A stretch of 64,000 nt of DNA from Symbiodinium natans (lineage: Eukaryota; Sar; Dinophyceae; Suessiales; Symbiodiniaceae), in contig CAJNDS010001668.1 of the NCBI GenBank assembly GCA_905221605.1, positions 980,276 through 1,044,275 of the forward strand. The letters are read 5' to 3'. The notes under the pieces were generated by a model that saw only the letters and a program-made list of their open reading frames with translations, was not told where the DNA came from and did no database searches. Positions 33,891 to 45,900 of the stretch are shown here, one piece after another (within the stretch, counting starts at the first letter, position 1; the number at the start of each line of letters is the position of its first letter). Made by a program: the position numbers and the translations under genes.

Positions 33891-34110
33891 AAGAGAGAAA
33901 GCAAGAAAGAAAGAGAGAAAGAAAGAAAGAAAGGAAGACAGAAAGAAAGAAAGAAAGAGAGAAGGAAAGAAAGAAAGAAAAAAACAGGCAGATTTACAGA
34001 AAGAAGAAAGAAAGAAAGAAAGCAAGGAAGAAAGAAAGAACGAGAGTAAGAGAGAAAGAAAGAAAGAAGGAAAGAAAGAAAGAACGAGAAGCAGGCAGAA
34101 AGACAGAAAG
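33891..34110. repeat. GAAA-type satellite, right-hand block
   Basis: Same orientation and same GCAGGCAGAAAGACAGAAAG unit as the 29605-30600 block. Confidence 0.95.
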
Positions 34111-34113
34111 CGC

Positions 34114-35560
34114 TTTTTTTTAAGCCGTGCAAGCTTGCTTCAAAGCATATGAAACTTTTTTTTGAAACCCATCATGCAGGCATTGTGTTTGCAAATGGGG
34201 GGGGGGGGGGCTGCGCCCCCCCAACCCCCCCGCTTTTTTTAAGCCGTGCAAGCTTGCTTCAAAGCATATGAAACTTTTTTTGAAACCCATCATGCAAGCA
34301 TTGTGTTTGCAAATGGGGGGGGGCTGCACCCCCCAACCCCCCCGCTTTTTTTAAGCCGTGCAAGCTTGCTTCAAAGCATATGAAACTTTTTTTTGAAACC
34401 CATCATGCAAGCATTGTGTTTGCAAATGGGGGGGGCTGCGCCCCCCCCAACCCCCCCGCTTTTTTTAAGCCGTGCAAGCTTGCTTCAAAGCATATGAAAC
34501 TTTTTTTGAAACCCATCATGCAAGCATTGTGTTTGCAAATGGGGGGGGCTGCGCCCCCCCCAACCCCCCCGCTTTTTTTAAGCCGTGCAAGCTTGCTTCA
34601 AAGCATATGAAACTTTTTTTTTGAAACCCATCATGCAAGCATTGTGTTTGCAAATGGGGGGGGGCTGCGCCCCCCCCAACCCCCCCGCTTTTTTTAAGCC
34701 ATGCAAGCTTGCTGCAAAGCATATGAAACTTTTTTTGAAGCCCATCATGCAAGCATTGTGTTTGCAAATGGGGGGGGCTGCGCCCCCCCCAACCCCCCCG
34801 CTTCTTTTTAAGCCGTGCAAGCTTGCTTCAAAGCATATGAAACTTTTTTTGAAACCCATCATGCAAGCATTGTGTTTGCAAATGGGGGGGGCTGCGCCCC
34901 CCCCAACCCCCCCGCTTTTTTTAAGCCGTGCAAGCTTGCTTCAAAGCATATGAAACTTTTTTTTTGAAACCCATCATGCAAGCATTGTGTTTGCAAATGG
35001 GGGGGGCTGCGCCCCCCCAACCCCCCGCTGCCAAGCTGCTTATATGAAACCCCATCATGTGCAAATGCTGCCCCCCCCCCAACCCCCCCGCCGTTGCAAA
35101 AGCATATGAAAACTTTTTTTTGAAAAACCCATCAGCAGGCATGTGTTTGCAAGGGGGGTGCTGCCCCCCCCCCCCCCCCCCCCCGCTGCCGTGCCTTGCT
35201 TCAAAGCATATGAAACTTTTTTTGAAACCATCATGCAGGCATTGTGTTTGCAAATGGGGGGGGGGCTGCGCCCCCCCCAACCCCCCCGCTTTTTTTTAAG
35301 CCGTGCAAGCTTGCTTCAAAGCATATGAAACTTTTTTTGAAACCCATCATGCACGCATTGTGTTTGCAAATGGGGGGGGGTCTGCGCCGCCCCCAACCCC
35401 CCCGCTTTTTTTAAGCCGTGCAAGCTTGCTTCAAAGCATAAACTTTTTTTGAAACCCATCATGCAAGCATTGTGTTTGCAAATGGGGGGGGGCTGCGCCC
35501 CCCCCAACCCCCCCGCTTTTTTTAAGCCGTGCAAGCTTGCTTCAAAGCATATGAAACTTG
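34114..35560. repeat. ~113 bp tandem array with G7/C7 hairpins
   Basis: About 13 units, each containing AAGCCGTGCAAGCTTGCTTC, ACCCATCATGCAAGCATTGT and GGGGGGGCTGCGCCCCCCC. The last is a near-perfect hairpin. Units near 35030-35190 are shortened and degenerate; the others are almost identical, so homogenisation is recent. Open frames on either strand are artefacts. Confidence 0.97.
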
Positions 35561-35564
35561 TATA

Positions 35565-36290
35565 AATATAGAAATATAGAAAGATATAAATACATAAATG
35601 TATAAATACATAACTATATAAATATATACATATGTAAATATATAAATATATGAATACATAAATACATAAATACAAAAATACATAAATACATAAATACACA
35701 AATACACAAATACACAAATACACAAATACATAAGTACATGAATACATAAATATATAAATATACATAAAGCTATATGTATATATACATTATAGACATATAT
35801 AGAATTATCCATAATTATATATATGTATATATAAATATAAATATATATATATAGACACTTACAAACACATATAAACACATATAAATAAAACAATTAATAA
35901 ATATTATATAATATTATATTTATATATATGTGTATATTTATACATCCATTATAATAAATACTATATATATATATACATGAATACGTATCAATATAGGATA
36001 ATATTATATATATATATCTATGGATATTATATATATATATGTATATCTCAATGTATATAAATATATATATGAATATATATAAAGACATAAATATATGTAA
36101 ATATAGATAGCTAAATAATTAAACAATATATATATATATAAGTATACATATATACATACAAATATAAATATATACATATATACATATATACATATATACA
36201 TATACACATATATACATATATACATATATACATATATACATATATACATATATACATATATACATATATACATATATACATATATACCTT
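35565..36290. repeat. ATAC/AT microsatellite block
   Basis: TACATAAA, ATATAC and (CATATATA)n tracts. A short A-rich unique stretch follows to ~36600. Confidence 0.95.
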
Positions 36291-36299
36291 TTCGCATAT

Positions 36300-36849
36300 A
36301 GTAAATAGAGGACCTTTCTAGATGACACATGAAAACCACAAAAACCACCCAACAAAAAAACCAAAAAAAAAATCCCCCAAAAAATAACCAGCTCCTAATC
36401 CGAGTAAGAGTAGTAAGAATCCTTTGAAAATACGGAGGGAATGGTGGCTTTCCTAGCAAAAGCCAAGAAAACCAAAAAAAAACAAAAAAAGGGAAGCAAA
36501 AAAAAAAAAAAAAGGAAGAAAAAAAACTCCACCCATTGTAAGGGGATAGTGTTGACATTTCTTCAAAGGCTCCTGCATTACTGGACATGGGGACCATGAG
36601 GGTTCATGGGTGTCTCAGCGGTCCAGGTGTCAAGACATGCAGCAGAAGCTTAAAGTCACTGTGGGCCATGTCTTCAAGCACAGCGCAAGCTTGTCACTCC
36701 TGAATGCTGGATGCAACATGTATGGGGGGTTTGATCTACATCACAGGCCCTTGCGAAATCTCTACGACATATTGTCTAGGTCTTCAAAACACGAAGCCCA
36801 TGACTTGACCCCCCCCCCATACCTTAAACCGGTCTGCACGCAAGTGTAG
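36300..36849. other. Unassigned stretch before the M24 gene
   Basis: An open frame from 36610 to the TAG at 36847 has mixed gene-like content, but no match to the N-terminus of M24/DddP-type proteins is recognised. It might hold an upstream exon or promoter region. Confidence 0.3.
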
Positions 36850-36958
36850 ACGCGGGTGAACAAGCCCGACACCCCGGAAGCCCAACGTCCCCCGAAGCCG
36901 AGCGCAAGAGGCGATCAGCTCCGGGCAAATACCGACTTCATGCGCCGCCTGAGACAAG
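36850..36958 (+). CDS. M24-like gene, first recognised exon
   Basis: After TGTAG it reads TRVNKPDTPEAQRPPKPSAR then GDQLRANTDFMRRLRQ. The exon ends CAA G with a GA donor (GAAGCT), and its phase joins the next exon. An in-frame TAG just upstream means translation must start in an earlier exon. Confidence 0.65.
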
Positions 36959-39900
36959 GAAGCTCACATTTACTTTGGCATAGTTGGGTAACATGTTTTT
37001 TCGAAGGGTACTTAACCCAAAAAATTTAGGATTATGGGCCCTGAATATGGTCCCTTGCCTCCTTTATAGGCTTCGGATGTATGGGCCCTTACTTCGTACA
37101 GGGTATATCAGGGGTATATGAAGGGGTACCCGTTAAACTGATGGGTTCTGGGGCTGAGAGTCCTTTAGATATTCGACGGTGGCTCGGGTAGATGGGGTTC
37201 TGGGGTTTAGGACCTCCAAAACCGAAGCCCTAACCCCAAATCCCCCAACGCCCCAGGGGTTCAGAGTTCAAAGGGTTTGGGATTGCTGCGTCTTCCGGAT
37301 GAGCTGTAGCCCTAGGGGTCCATGGACTTGTATAGCATATACTCGGGCCCTCCAAGCTACATTCGGAAGGCCTTTAAGGCCCGAGCATATACTGTAAAGG
37401 TGCGTGGACCCCGTGGCTAGAGGGCTCTGGGGATTTGGCATTCGGGACTGGGCCGTAATCCTGATTTAGCCCATGGACATTTGGTGTTTGTAATAGCCTA
37501 CCCCCCCCCCCCCCAAATTCATGTCCACCCCGATAACCCTTACATGGAACCCTATGACCCGGCAGGCTTAAGACCACCAAAAAACCCTAAACCCTAAACC
37601 CTACAAAACCCCCAAAACCCCCCAAAAAACCCAAAAACGCCCTGCAGGCCGGCACGAGCGACTCCGCCGAGAGCTCCGCCGCCACAACGTGTCGGCCGCC
37701 GTGATCTTCGACCCCATCAACGTCAGGCTCCGAGGGTGTTGACCCCCCCTTCCCCCCTAATGTTAAATATACCCTCCCCATCTACTACAATATAGCTATA
37801 ATTGAGTTTAGGGTTTAGGGTTTAGGGTTCAGGGTTCAGGGTTTAGGGTTGGGTTTAGGGTTTAGGGTTTAGGGTTTCGGGGGGGGGGGGGGGGGGGGAT
37901 GTCGTAAGCCGTTGCTTGTGGCCGGCTGAAGTTTAGGGTTTCGGGTTTTCAGGGTTCTTCGGGGTTTGTTCCAGGGTATTTGTATTTAGGGTTTCTGGGT
38001 GCTGGGTTTCAGGATTCTGGGTTTCAGGGATTAGGGTTTCAGGGTTTCAGGGTTTTAGGGTTTAGGGTTTCAGGGTTTATGCGTCAGGGTTCAGGGTTCG
38101 GGAGCTATTGCTTGTCGATGCTTGCGCTCGAGGGCTTCTCATGGTCCGGCCGTTGCAGCAGAGGGCAGGGCACTTGTTGTTGGCTGTGTAGCTGGAGGGG
38201 CACAACGGTTTAGGGTTTAGGGTCAACCGTGAGGGTTCAGACTTGCATGGACTAACCCGAATCTCCAAACCCACATTCTCCTTCATAAGACTTTTGGAAG
38301 CCCTTCTGGACCCTATGTAGAATCTTATAAGCACTGAAACACGACACTGCTGGCAGGTATGCCGTGGACTTCAGAAGCATGATTCCCTTCTACCTGCGAC
38401 GCCTGGCCAGTTTGGCACCTTCAGAATCGAAATACAGAATGAGGTTGCTTTTGACTAGGGTCCCTTTCTGGGGGACTCTTGTGCAAAGGGACCCTAAACC
38501 CTAAACCCGAAACCCTAAACCCTAAACCCTAAACCCTAAGTGTTGCGGGTCAGGATCGAAGGGAAGTTACATGGTTCCTTTCACAGGGCCCCCTTACCTT
38601 CTTCAAAGGGTTCTCGAGTATGGGCCCTGGGGCCTTTCTAGGCATGAAGGGACCATATGAAACAGGGTTTATACTACTGTTATTGGTGAGTTTTTGGGTT
38701 TAGGGTTTAGGGTGTAGGGTTTAGGGTTTAGGGTTTAGGGTATTTGAAGACTAACTTCATGTGCCTACCCTAGGAGCATGAAGGAGTGCGATTTTTGTTT
38801 CAGGTGTCGACACGGGGGGATCGTAATTGTATAGAAACCTCTCCAGAGCACTAGTTATGGCCGCGACCAGCTTGCTGAGATGGGAGTGGGGGGGGTTTTC
38901 GTGGTTTGAACCGGTTGAGGGGTTGAGATGCACCTGGCCCGGATTTCTGGCCATCAGTGGCAAACTCTACAGAGCTTCAGGGTTTGAGGTTTGAGGTTTA
39001 GGTTCCGCCTACAGCTAGAGTAACCCCAAACTGGAATCGAGACCCCGGGAAGACTCTAGACAGTAGGTCCCCTGATCTAGCTAGGGAAGTTGAGGGTTGG
39101 GGGCTTCAGAGGTTGCCCAGTAGTTCTACTTTTAGGGTGTAGGGTTTAAGGTTTAGGGTTTAGGGTTTAATGTTGAGGAGCTAAGTTGATGTATCTAAAC
39201 CCCTGGACACTGTAAGCCCGGATCACTTCACTGGCATGCCAGAACCTCAGTCCTGAATCCGAAGCGTGGAAATAGCGCCCTTGGCCAGGTAATCCTACAC
39301 AGTATCTGGTAGTGCCAGCTGACGAGACGTCCAAGCCGCTCGATCCGAATGGTGGCCAGTGTCACTAGGTTGGGGTGCTTTGGGGCTTACAGGTTGTAGC
39401 GCATTTCAGATGTACTTGGGTACCCTGACCCTGAACGAAGCCCTAACACCCTAAGCCCCCTAAACTCCGAATCAGGGATGTCACATCTTCAGCTTAGCCC
39501 GCCCATAGCGATCCGACAGAATCCATTTTCTAAGGTGTCGAGCGCTTGGATGCAGTTTTTGTTTGCGTGTCATGACGTAGTGTAGTGCTTGCTGTCGTGG
39601 CATTGGACGAGGGAGTTGCGTGGAAGCTCTCCAAAAGAACAATCCTGAACACGAGTCTTCTAAACCACTCCACACCATCAAGTTCCCAAACCCTCATGCG
39701 GTGAGCCTCTGAAGCCCAAAAGCTCTCAATGCCCAAAACCTCAGGAGAGGTGTTTTTGTTTTTCATAGAACTTTTTTAGGGTTTGGCTCTTGTCCTATTT
39801 TTAATATAAATAGGCACCACTTTCTATGTATTTTAAGAGGAAAACCTCTATTTTGTCGATATTTGAATATGAGAACCTCTATTGTCTTTGTTTAACAAGA

Positions 39901-42900
39901 AAACCTTAATTTTCTCTATACTTAAATATTTCCATCGGCACACCTCTAATTTCTCTCTTTGTTGTGTTTAGAAAACTTTATCTCTCTATTCTTTATTAAG
40001 AAAACATCTATTTTCTCTATTTTTTAGTAGAAAAACATTTTTCTGTACTTTAAAGGGAAGGAAGGAAGGGAGGGAGGAAGGAAATAAGGAAGGAAATGCG
40101 ACTGGGAAATAAGGAAGTGAAGAAGGAAGGTGGTGAGTGTGCATATTGCGAGATGCTATAGTTATGTCATACCATGTTCTATGGGAGGATGCCTGTGTCC
40201 CACCTCGATCCATCAGAAAGAGATACTTCCCGCTCGAGAACTCGGTTTCTGCTCCCAAATCTGGCAATGCTAGATCTCGAGGTGGGAAACAAAACAAGAC
40301 AAGGCTAGTGAAAGTTCGGCATTCCAGACAAGGTTTAAGGTTTGGGCACATAGACCTTGCAAGTGCTCATGCCGGGATATGCCAAGCAGCAGTCTGTGTG
40401 TAATTGTTTTGAGTGGTCACCACGAAGCCAAAACCAAGAACCTGCCCTCTCCTTCGGGGCTCATGGTTTCAAGGGCGTGGCCGAGAGCGTTTAGGGCCTG
40501 GGAGTGCCTTCCAACCTTCCTTGTCGTAGCACGCGCATCCAACCTAGAAACGGCAGCTAGCCGTATCATGCCACGCGTGTGGGGATTTCCAAACTGTCGT
40601 ATTGTACCCTCTACACACAAGCCTCTCTTTGAGAACAGTTGCAGCAACAGTGGTCAAGCGAAGACGCCAACAGGGACAGCAGTTCTCCAAAGTTCTCAGG
40701 ATAGCAGCCGTGCGTGAGGGTTGCGCTATGCCACGGCACGCGGCGGCTGCGATGGCGTCCAAGCACATCGGCTGCCAGCCTGAACGCAGAGCAGAAACAC
40801 CCCGGCAGCCGGTCCGACAGTGTGACTCCACAAGTGTGGTTTTGCAAAGCACGCGCAGTTCTACAAGGCAAGCTTGTGTGACGCCTCAGATAGGAATCCC
40901 CCAGGAAGGTGCGCCGCAGGCTCTCTTGTTTGCTCTTTTCGAGCCTACTTGGTGTCGATGTTTTGTTTTTGGTTTTGTTTTGTTTTTGTTGGGGGTCGGT
41001 GGGTAGGGGAGGTAAGTGCCGGTTGCTGTTTCTGTTTCCCTGCTGGCAGGGGGAGCATGGACACGAGCCAGCTCCCCTGTGGCATCTGTTCGCGCTGCCA
41101 GATCGCGTGGATGCGAGGCTAGGTGGGATTTCGGATTCTGTTTTTTTCTATCCTCCCGTGTTTATTTTTTTGGTTTGCTTTGTTTGCTTTTGGGCTTGTT
41201 TCTGCTCTGGTTTGGTATGGCAGGTTCCGACCAGCGGAGTAAACGGTGTCTAGCACCCATGCCACGGAACAGAATTACGATGCAGCTGCGCAACTCGCAG
41301 CTACGGGAGCGGAGAGCCGTCCCCGCTCGTGTAAAGGCTGCGGCGAAAGCCAAAGCCAAGTACATGTTCATCCGCCCCAATGAGCGTGTACTTCAGTTTG
41401 CGGGCCATCATTACGTGTACCAGCCCCCTCTCCATAGGGAGGAGAACGAGGATGAGGGCGAGGATCGCGATCTCCGACACGCATGCTGGCTACCTGTACA
41501 CCAAGAGCTCGAAACGCAAGGCCAAGAAGAAGGTGAAGGCCTCGCTTCGTCTTTTCAAGTTTTCGTGTACAAAGGGCCATGACACGGCTTGTCAGCCATT
41601 GCGTGTTGGATCATCGGCGCCGGACCGATAGCTCGCCCTGGCAGGCACTTGCTTCTCCACAGAGCGAGGCCAACAAAGCCGCCTGCGAGGAGGTTCTGCA
41701 GACCGAGTATGGGGACGCCTCGACTGGAGCAGCTGCCTACGTCTTCGACTCATGGGCCCATGTGGGCGAGCTGGCAGACGCACGAAGTCCAGTTGCCCGC
41801 GCCTCACGCGTGCAACAAGCACGTGACTTTGTGCTACAACTGCCCACACGCCGCTCACTGGGGTCCGCGCAAGCACAGCTACGCACTGTTGGAGCATCAA
41901 ACCCTGGTCAACCCTTCGAGGAGGGGGGCGCTGTCGTGGCTTGGCACGGCAGCGCGGGAATTGACCTGACATAAATATCCCATTTTCGCGGGGCCTGGTG
42001 GTTGTTCCCACTGGGCCCCGGACCTCGCCTCTGTCCGGGGCGTAAAACTAGGACATCTGCAGGCGTGGAGCGACGCGCCGACCCATTGTGGAGGTTGCAG
42101 GCCTCAGGACCCTTTCATGCTTTTCGTTTTCTTTTCGCAAGTGTGCTCCGTCGTCTTTCAAGTCTGGTTCTTGGGAGGGCCGTCATCTATGGCAGCGCCG
42201 GACACGGCACATGCTGCTTGACCTCCTCGCGATGTTTCGAGACAACAGCCTGGGCGCGGGCAAACCCTCTGTGCGCGTGGCGCTGGACTCGGCAATGCTA
42301 TGGTATGATTGTCTGGTCAGTCGACTGAGCTGCGGGACGCCACCTGTTGCAGGTCCTCTTCGTGCTGGCGCCCCTGGGAATGATCATGTGTCCTTTGCTT
42401 TCGTTATTCTTTATGCGCGTGACGACTTCCAGGCAACAGTTGTACCAATGTGTTGCTGGCTGCTGGCTTCCACTTCAGCCTCACAGCTACGCGAATTTTG
42501 CCAGAGCTCTTCTGGGGCGACAGGACTCCGACGCCAGTGGCGGTTGGTGCACTAGCGCAGATACAAAAAACGAGGTTCCCAGAAAAAAGTTGCGGTTCTC
42601 TCATGAAACAGAAAAGAAAATTGCCAACAAAAACCAGAAAATTGCATGCTGCCCTATTTAAACGAAGGGAAAAGAAGGCTTTCTCATGACAAAAGAGGAA
42701 ATACACGAATGCTTGCCTGCGAAAATATGGAGAAAACATAGCGGAAGTTGAGTTTTTTGGGATTAAAATAGGAGATTGAACATCTTCTCGGTACAGAATT
42801 GAGAAAATAAAGCTTGTGTTATGAAAATGCGGAAAACATGAGCAAACATACTTTTTTTGCGAGCCACAATAGAGATAATGCATGTACTCTTGTGAAAAAA

Positions 42901-45900
42901 TGAGAATTTGCTTCTCATGTATTCCTGTCTCATGTCTTCCTCATGAACTTCACACATATAAACTCTGGTAATATAGACAAAATAGTAAAATATAGAAAAT
43001 AGAGGTTTTGTTTTAATGTAGAGATTATTAGATGTTTTCCGATGACAACATGAGGATAGAGAGGATATTCATATGAAAAAGGAAGAAAAAATAGAGGATT
43101 TGCATATTAAAACGTAGAGAAAATAGAGGTTTTCAGATTCAAACAGAAATAGAGGTTTTCAAATATAGACATAGTGAATTAGGTCACGGTACAACAGCCC
43201 AACCCCCCTCCCCCCCGGAGAGAAAAAAATTCCAAAATTAGTTCCGCGGCCAAAAGAACAACCTCATGCCAGGAATGCTGCATACCCTGGAGCCCTGAAG
43301 CCCCTGAACCCTGAACCCTACAACCCCTCCCATCACTCCGATGGAACACGAAACCTTCAACTCGGTCCTAGCTTGCCCGTCCCAAGGAATGTATCTACAG
43401 AACCCTCGAGCTCTCGAGCCCGAAGCCCCTAACTCCCCCAAACTCCCAACTTCCCAAACTCCCAACCTTCTAAACCCCGAACTCCCTAAACCCCTAACTC
43501 CCACAAACTCCCAACTCCCTTCGCGCCTATAGGCCTCCCTCAACCCGAAAGAACGTCGAGGTCGCTACTGTTTGCCGGCTCTTTTGGTTCCGATGCCCTT
43601 CTGGCGGACTTCAATGGAACCCTGGCAACTCGCCACGCCACGCCTTACCTTTTAGGGGCTTCTAAACAGGGTGTATAAAGGGTGTAGGTTTTGGGTTTTT
43701 TGGGGTTTAGGGCTTAGGGTTTAGGATTTAAAGTTTAGGGTTTCGGTTTTAGGGTTTCGGGTTTGGAGTGGCTCATCTGTGTTAGATGGATGCATGTACA
43801 AACGGAGGTCTATGTACCCGAAGTATACGAGGTTTTGCTTTCAAGTTGGTTCATTCTCGTCGATATAATTGAACTCGTCAGAGTTGCAATTAGGGTTGAG
43901 AGGGTTGAGCACATGGGCAAAAAAGAAAACTTCGTGGAAGTCTTTAGGCCGGGCTTGTAGATCCTCATACCTAGAAGCTACTGCCCTGCCCTACAAACCC
44001 GAAACCTAACTAGTTGGGTTAAACGAACTATGGTAACCTACCAAACAAGGCCCAGCTGTTTGGCTCTTCAGTGGTTCCCAGCGCTGTGACACAAGCTTAT
44101 CCGCCCCTCTCGGTGATGCTACTCTTCTTGGACTCATCGTCTTCCGTGGATACGCGGGGCACATACGTCATAGTAGGCGTGGTGCCCGTCAGCTTGCAAT
44201 GGACTTTTTTGAAGCTTTGATCCTTGAGTCAGAGTATACAAGCACCCCCCCCCGGCCATTGTGTGTGTTTACGTGACGGCGTAAGCTTGCAAAGGCCCGA
44301 ATCAGGTGGCGTAGTCGTCTCACGACAAGGTTAATCGCAAAAGCCGGCCATGCCTTCCCTCAACTCTCGATCACATCGACCCTACCACCCCTCCCCAACC
44401 ACCCCACAAAAAGACACAACAAATACCCGAACATTCGGCATGGTAGGCCATCGCTTACGTGACTTCGGGGCTACGGAAGTTCTACAGGCAAACCCGGGTC
44501 CCGAAGCCCTCCCTAAACTCCAAACCCTATCCTTAGTAGCTGAGTGAGCACACTTTACACTTTTTGGGATACCATACTCCCCTATAGAACTGAAAGTGTA
44601 CACTTTTTGGAGGCTTATGAACTCAGCAACTAAGTATAAGACCCCAATAACCCTGAAACCAACATCGTTCCAATCTTTTCCCAAACGGTGCCGAGGAGTT
44701 TCACCCAGCTGTAGGCCGGAGTTTGATTTAGGGGGGGGGGGGGGGGTTAGGGGATTGAGGGTTTTGGGGACCCTCTCCTGGGATCTTCTGCGGGCTTAGG
44801 GTTTTGGGGCTTTGGGTTTGTCAGGTTTAGGGTTTAGGGTTTAGGGTTTAGGGGTTGTTGGGGCATCTTGGCACTGTCATGTAGGCCGCGGTTAGACTCG
44901 ACGAATGGGCCCTTAAGGGCGTGGGTGGTTCAAGGGTGGCAGGTGGGCAACTAGGGAACTATGAAGGTTAGGGTTTAGGGTTTAGGGTTTTGGCTCTAGG
45001 GGAAGAAGTGCTAGGTTGCTTGGGAATAGACACGCGGCCAGAATCTAGGCTTCTGGTTTCAACACCGCCTGGGCGCCAAAGCCTTGAGTTCGTGGGATTC
45101 CCCGTCTCCTGCTAGAGTAAAGGGAGGGACCCTTCAAGGGAGTAGGGGCTAAGGTATGTGTTTATATTACCTATACAAGGAAAAATTTGGAGGTTATAGA
45201 GGGCAATAGAATTTAGGGTTCCCTTCTTCTTGCAGTCCCTCCTCATATCCCCCAATAGCCGGGCAGTCCTTTGGCTGCTATACAAACAGCAAGCTGTGCC
45301 ATGGTTTAGGGTTTAGGGTGTAGGGTTTAGGGTTTAGGGTTTAGGGTTTAGGGTTTAGGGTTTAGGGTTTAGGAACTGTAGAGTTCCTCCCTGTGAGCCC
45401 AGCATACCCCAGGCACCCTAAACCTATCAACCCTTTCAACCCTGTCAACCCTCCGATCAACCCTACAAAACCTACAAACCCTGAACCCTTTACGGTTTAG
45501 GGTTTAGGGTTTAGGGTTTAGGGTTTTAGGCTTTTTCGGGGCTCACTGGGCACTTGGGATGCTGAAGCCCCTCTTGAAGAGGTGCAACCATGGCCTCTGC
45601 GGGCCCTCGCGAGGATGAGAAGACCCACGACTGCTCATTGGGGGGGTGCCCTGAAAAGCTAGCTTGGCCCTTGGGACAATTTTTGAATGTTTCCCTTCTT
45701 GGGTTGAAGAGGAAGATCTTTAGGTATGTCTTTCAGAGGGTTTCAGGGGCCATCCTAGATAAGCTCTGGCGCCCAAAACGCCCTAAACCTGGAGCGCTGA
45801 CACTTCGTCGTCGTAACGGATACTCACCTCCCGCGATGATTGCCGACCAAGGGCCCAAACAGTAAAGCCCTAACCCTAAGCCCCAAACCCCAAACCCCAA

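Larger units (their letters stand above)
39770..43190. mobile_element. Candidate mobile element with inverted AT-rich minisatellite ends
   Basis: The left end (39820-40050) is an array of diverged ~35 bp units AGAAAACCTCTATTTTCTCT. The right end (~42960-43190) carries the same motif on the other strand (AGAGAAAATAGAGGTTTTCA). The ~2.3 kb between is GC-rich, unique, free of TTTAGGG repeats, and contains open frames on both strands. The whole lies in the 7.6 kb intron of the M24-like gene. Inverted subterminal repeats around a coding core are typical of DNA transposons, but no transposase signature was recognised and target duplications could not be defined. Confidence 0.5.

Noticed and set aside
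34120-35328. Repeated frames containing KHNACMMGFKKSF or CLQMGG
   Set aside because: They follow the ~113 bp tandem array in several frames on both strands, with frame breaks at the homopolymers.
36004-36364. Tyr/Ile-rich minus-strand proteins that look like membrane proteins
   Set aside because: Encoded by (CATATA)n microsatellite.
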